The notes under the pieces were generated by a model. The model was not told the DNA's origin, did not search any database, and worked only from the letters and a program-made list of their open reading frames with translations. A stretch of 64,000 nt of DNA from Ramlibacter pinisoli (GTDB lineage: Bacteria > Pseudomonadota > Gammaproteobacteria > Burkholderiales > Burkholderiaceae_C): assembly GCF_009758015.1 (NCBI RefSeq), contig NZ_WSEL01000007.1, positions 17,710 through 81,709 on the forward strand, written 5' to 3'. Position numbers and translations under genes: made by a program. The stretch's first letter is position 1, and every line of letters starts with the position of its first letter. Below are positions 63,844-64,000 of this stretch, one piece after another.

Positions 63844-64000
63844 ATGGCAAAAGGTAAATTCGAGCGGACCAAGCCGCACGTGAACGTGGGCACCATCGGT
63901 CACGTGGACCACGGCAAGACCACGCTGACGGCAGCCATCACGACGGTGCTGTCGACCAAGTTCGGCGGTGAAGCCAAGGCCTACGACCAGATCGACGCGG
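63844..64000 (+). CDS. tuf: elongation factor Tu, N-terminal part (cut by the window end)
   Basis: The first 52 residues of EF-Tu, [20 protein letters not shown] and onward, with the P-loop GHVDHGKT at about 19-26. EF-Tu carries aminoacyl-tRNA to the ribosome. GAAGGCGAG precedes the ATG. The tRNA-Tyr, tRNA-Gly, tRNA-Thr, tuf order is the conserved bacterial tRNA-tufB arrangement, in which the tRNAs are cotranscribed with the factor. Confidence 0.97.
   Translation, partial: MAKGKFERTKPHVNVGTIGHVDHGKTTLTAAITTVLSTKFGGEAKAYDQIDA

Overview
The window is a compact, high-GC (roughly 70 % by eye) chromosome segment from a betaproteobacterium. It most resembles Burkholderiales, family Comamonadaceae (Ramlibacter or Variovorax-like). 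The evidence is gene order (hpf-ptsN-hprK, lptA-lptB-rpoN, leuS-lptE-holA-proA, gshA-kup-gshB, trpEG...DC-ung, tRNA-Tyr/Gly/Thr-tuf), a Bug-family solute-binding protein, and GC-rich dispersed palindromic repeats. Genes lie end to end on both strands. No gene-free stretch exceeds about 300 bases. I see no rRNA, insertion sequence, prophage, CRISPR array or replication origin.

Layout. 0.1-5.4 kb: a small unknown gene, ribosome hibernation factor, ptsN-hprK, fur divergent from bamE, dapB and an ExbB/ExbD pair. 5.5-14.9 kb: leuS-lptE, rocD, holA, proA, a DUF6352 gene and gshA. 15-20.7 kb: kup, an orphan glutamate/aspartate-type binding protein, a glutathione S-transferase, gshB and a threonate-dehydrogenase-like gene. 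20.7-29.6 kb: a run mostly on the minus strand (class II amidotransferase, DHA2 efflux protein coupled to a CWC mini-protein, DUF1631, malate synthase G), then a divergent LysR gene and a DUF2214 protein. 29.6-38.2 kb: argS, SPOR protein, dsbA, lptA-lptB-rpoN, then an overlapping trio of RlmL-like methyltransferase, PIN nuclease and YecA/SEC-C protein. 38.2-46.8 kb: an accessory stretch with an alpha/beta hydrolase, LysR regulators, cupin-Bug-hydratase operon, pncC, pgpA, nuclease and thiL. 46.9-55 kb: GlsB-type protein, YbdK-like ligase overlapping a Kef-type antiporter, apaG divergent from rpe, stress genes with a large catalase, gph and a chalcone-isomerase-like protein. 55-64 kb: the tryptophan operon with a candidate leader-peptide attenuator, ung, a patatin, three tRNAs and the start of tuf.

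How the genes connect. Envelope biogenesis (bamE, lptE, lptA, lptB, dsbA, pgpA, ExbB/D), glutamate-derived metabolism (rocD, proA, gshA, gshB, YbdK-like ligase), potassium or proton transport (kup, Kef-like) and oxidative stress (katE, GST, glutathione) recur. A theme is conserved housekeeping operons interrupted by accessory genes: rocD between lptE and holA, a GxxExxY cassette between trpE and trpG, ltaE and a LysE exporter between trpG and trpD, four genes between rpe and gph (counting the minus-strand one), and three genes between thiL and pgpA.

The observations most worth following are the trp leader peptide with adjacent Trp codons, the repeat-flanked GxxExxY cassette in the trpE/trpG junction, two separate glutathione-type ligase/potassium-type transporter neighbourhoods, a recurring -10-like hexamer 6-8 nt upstream of start codons that suggests leaderless mRNAs, and a family repeat that seems to have been absorbed into the proA N terminus. 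I did not find a clearly new multi-gene defence or mobile system.
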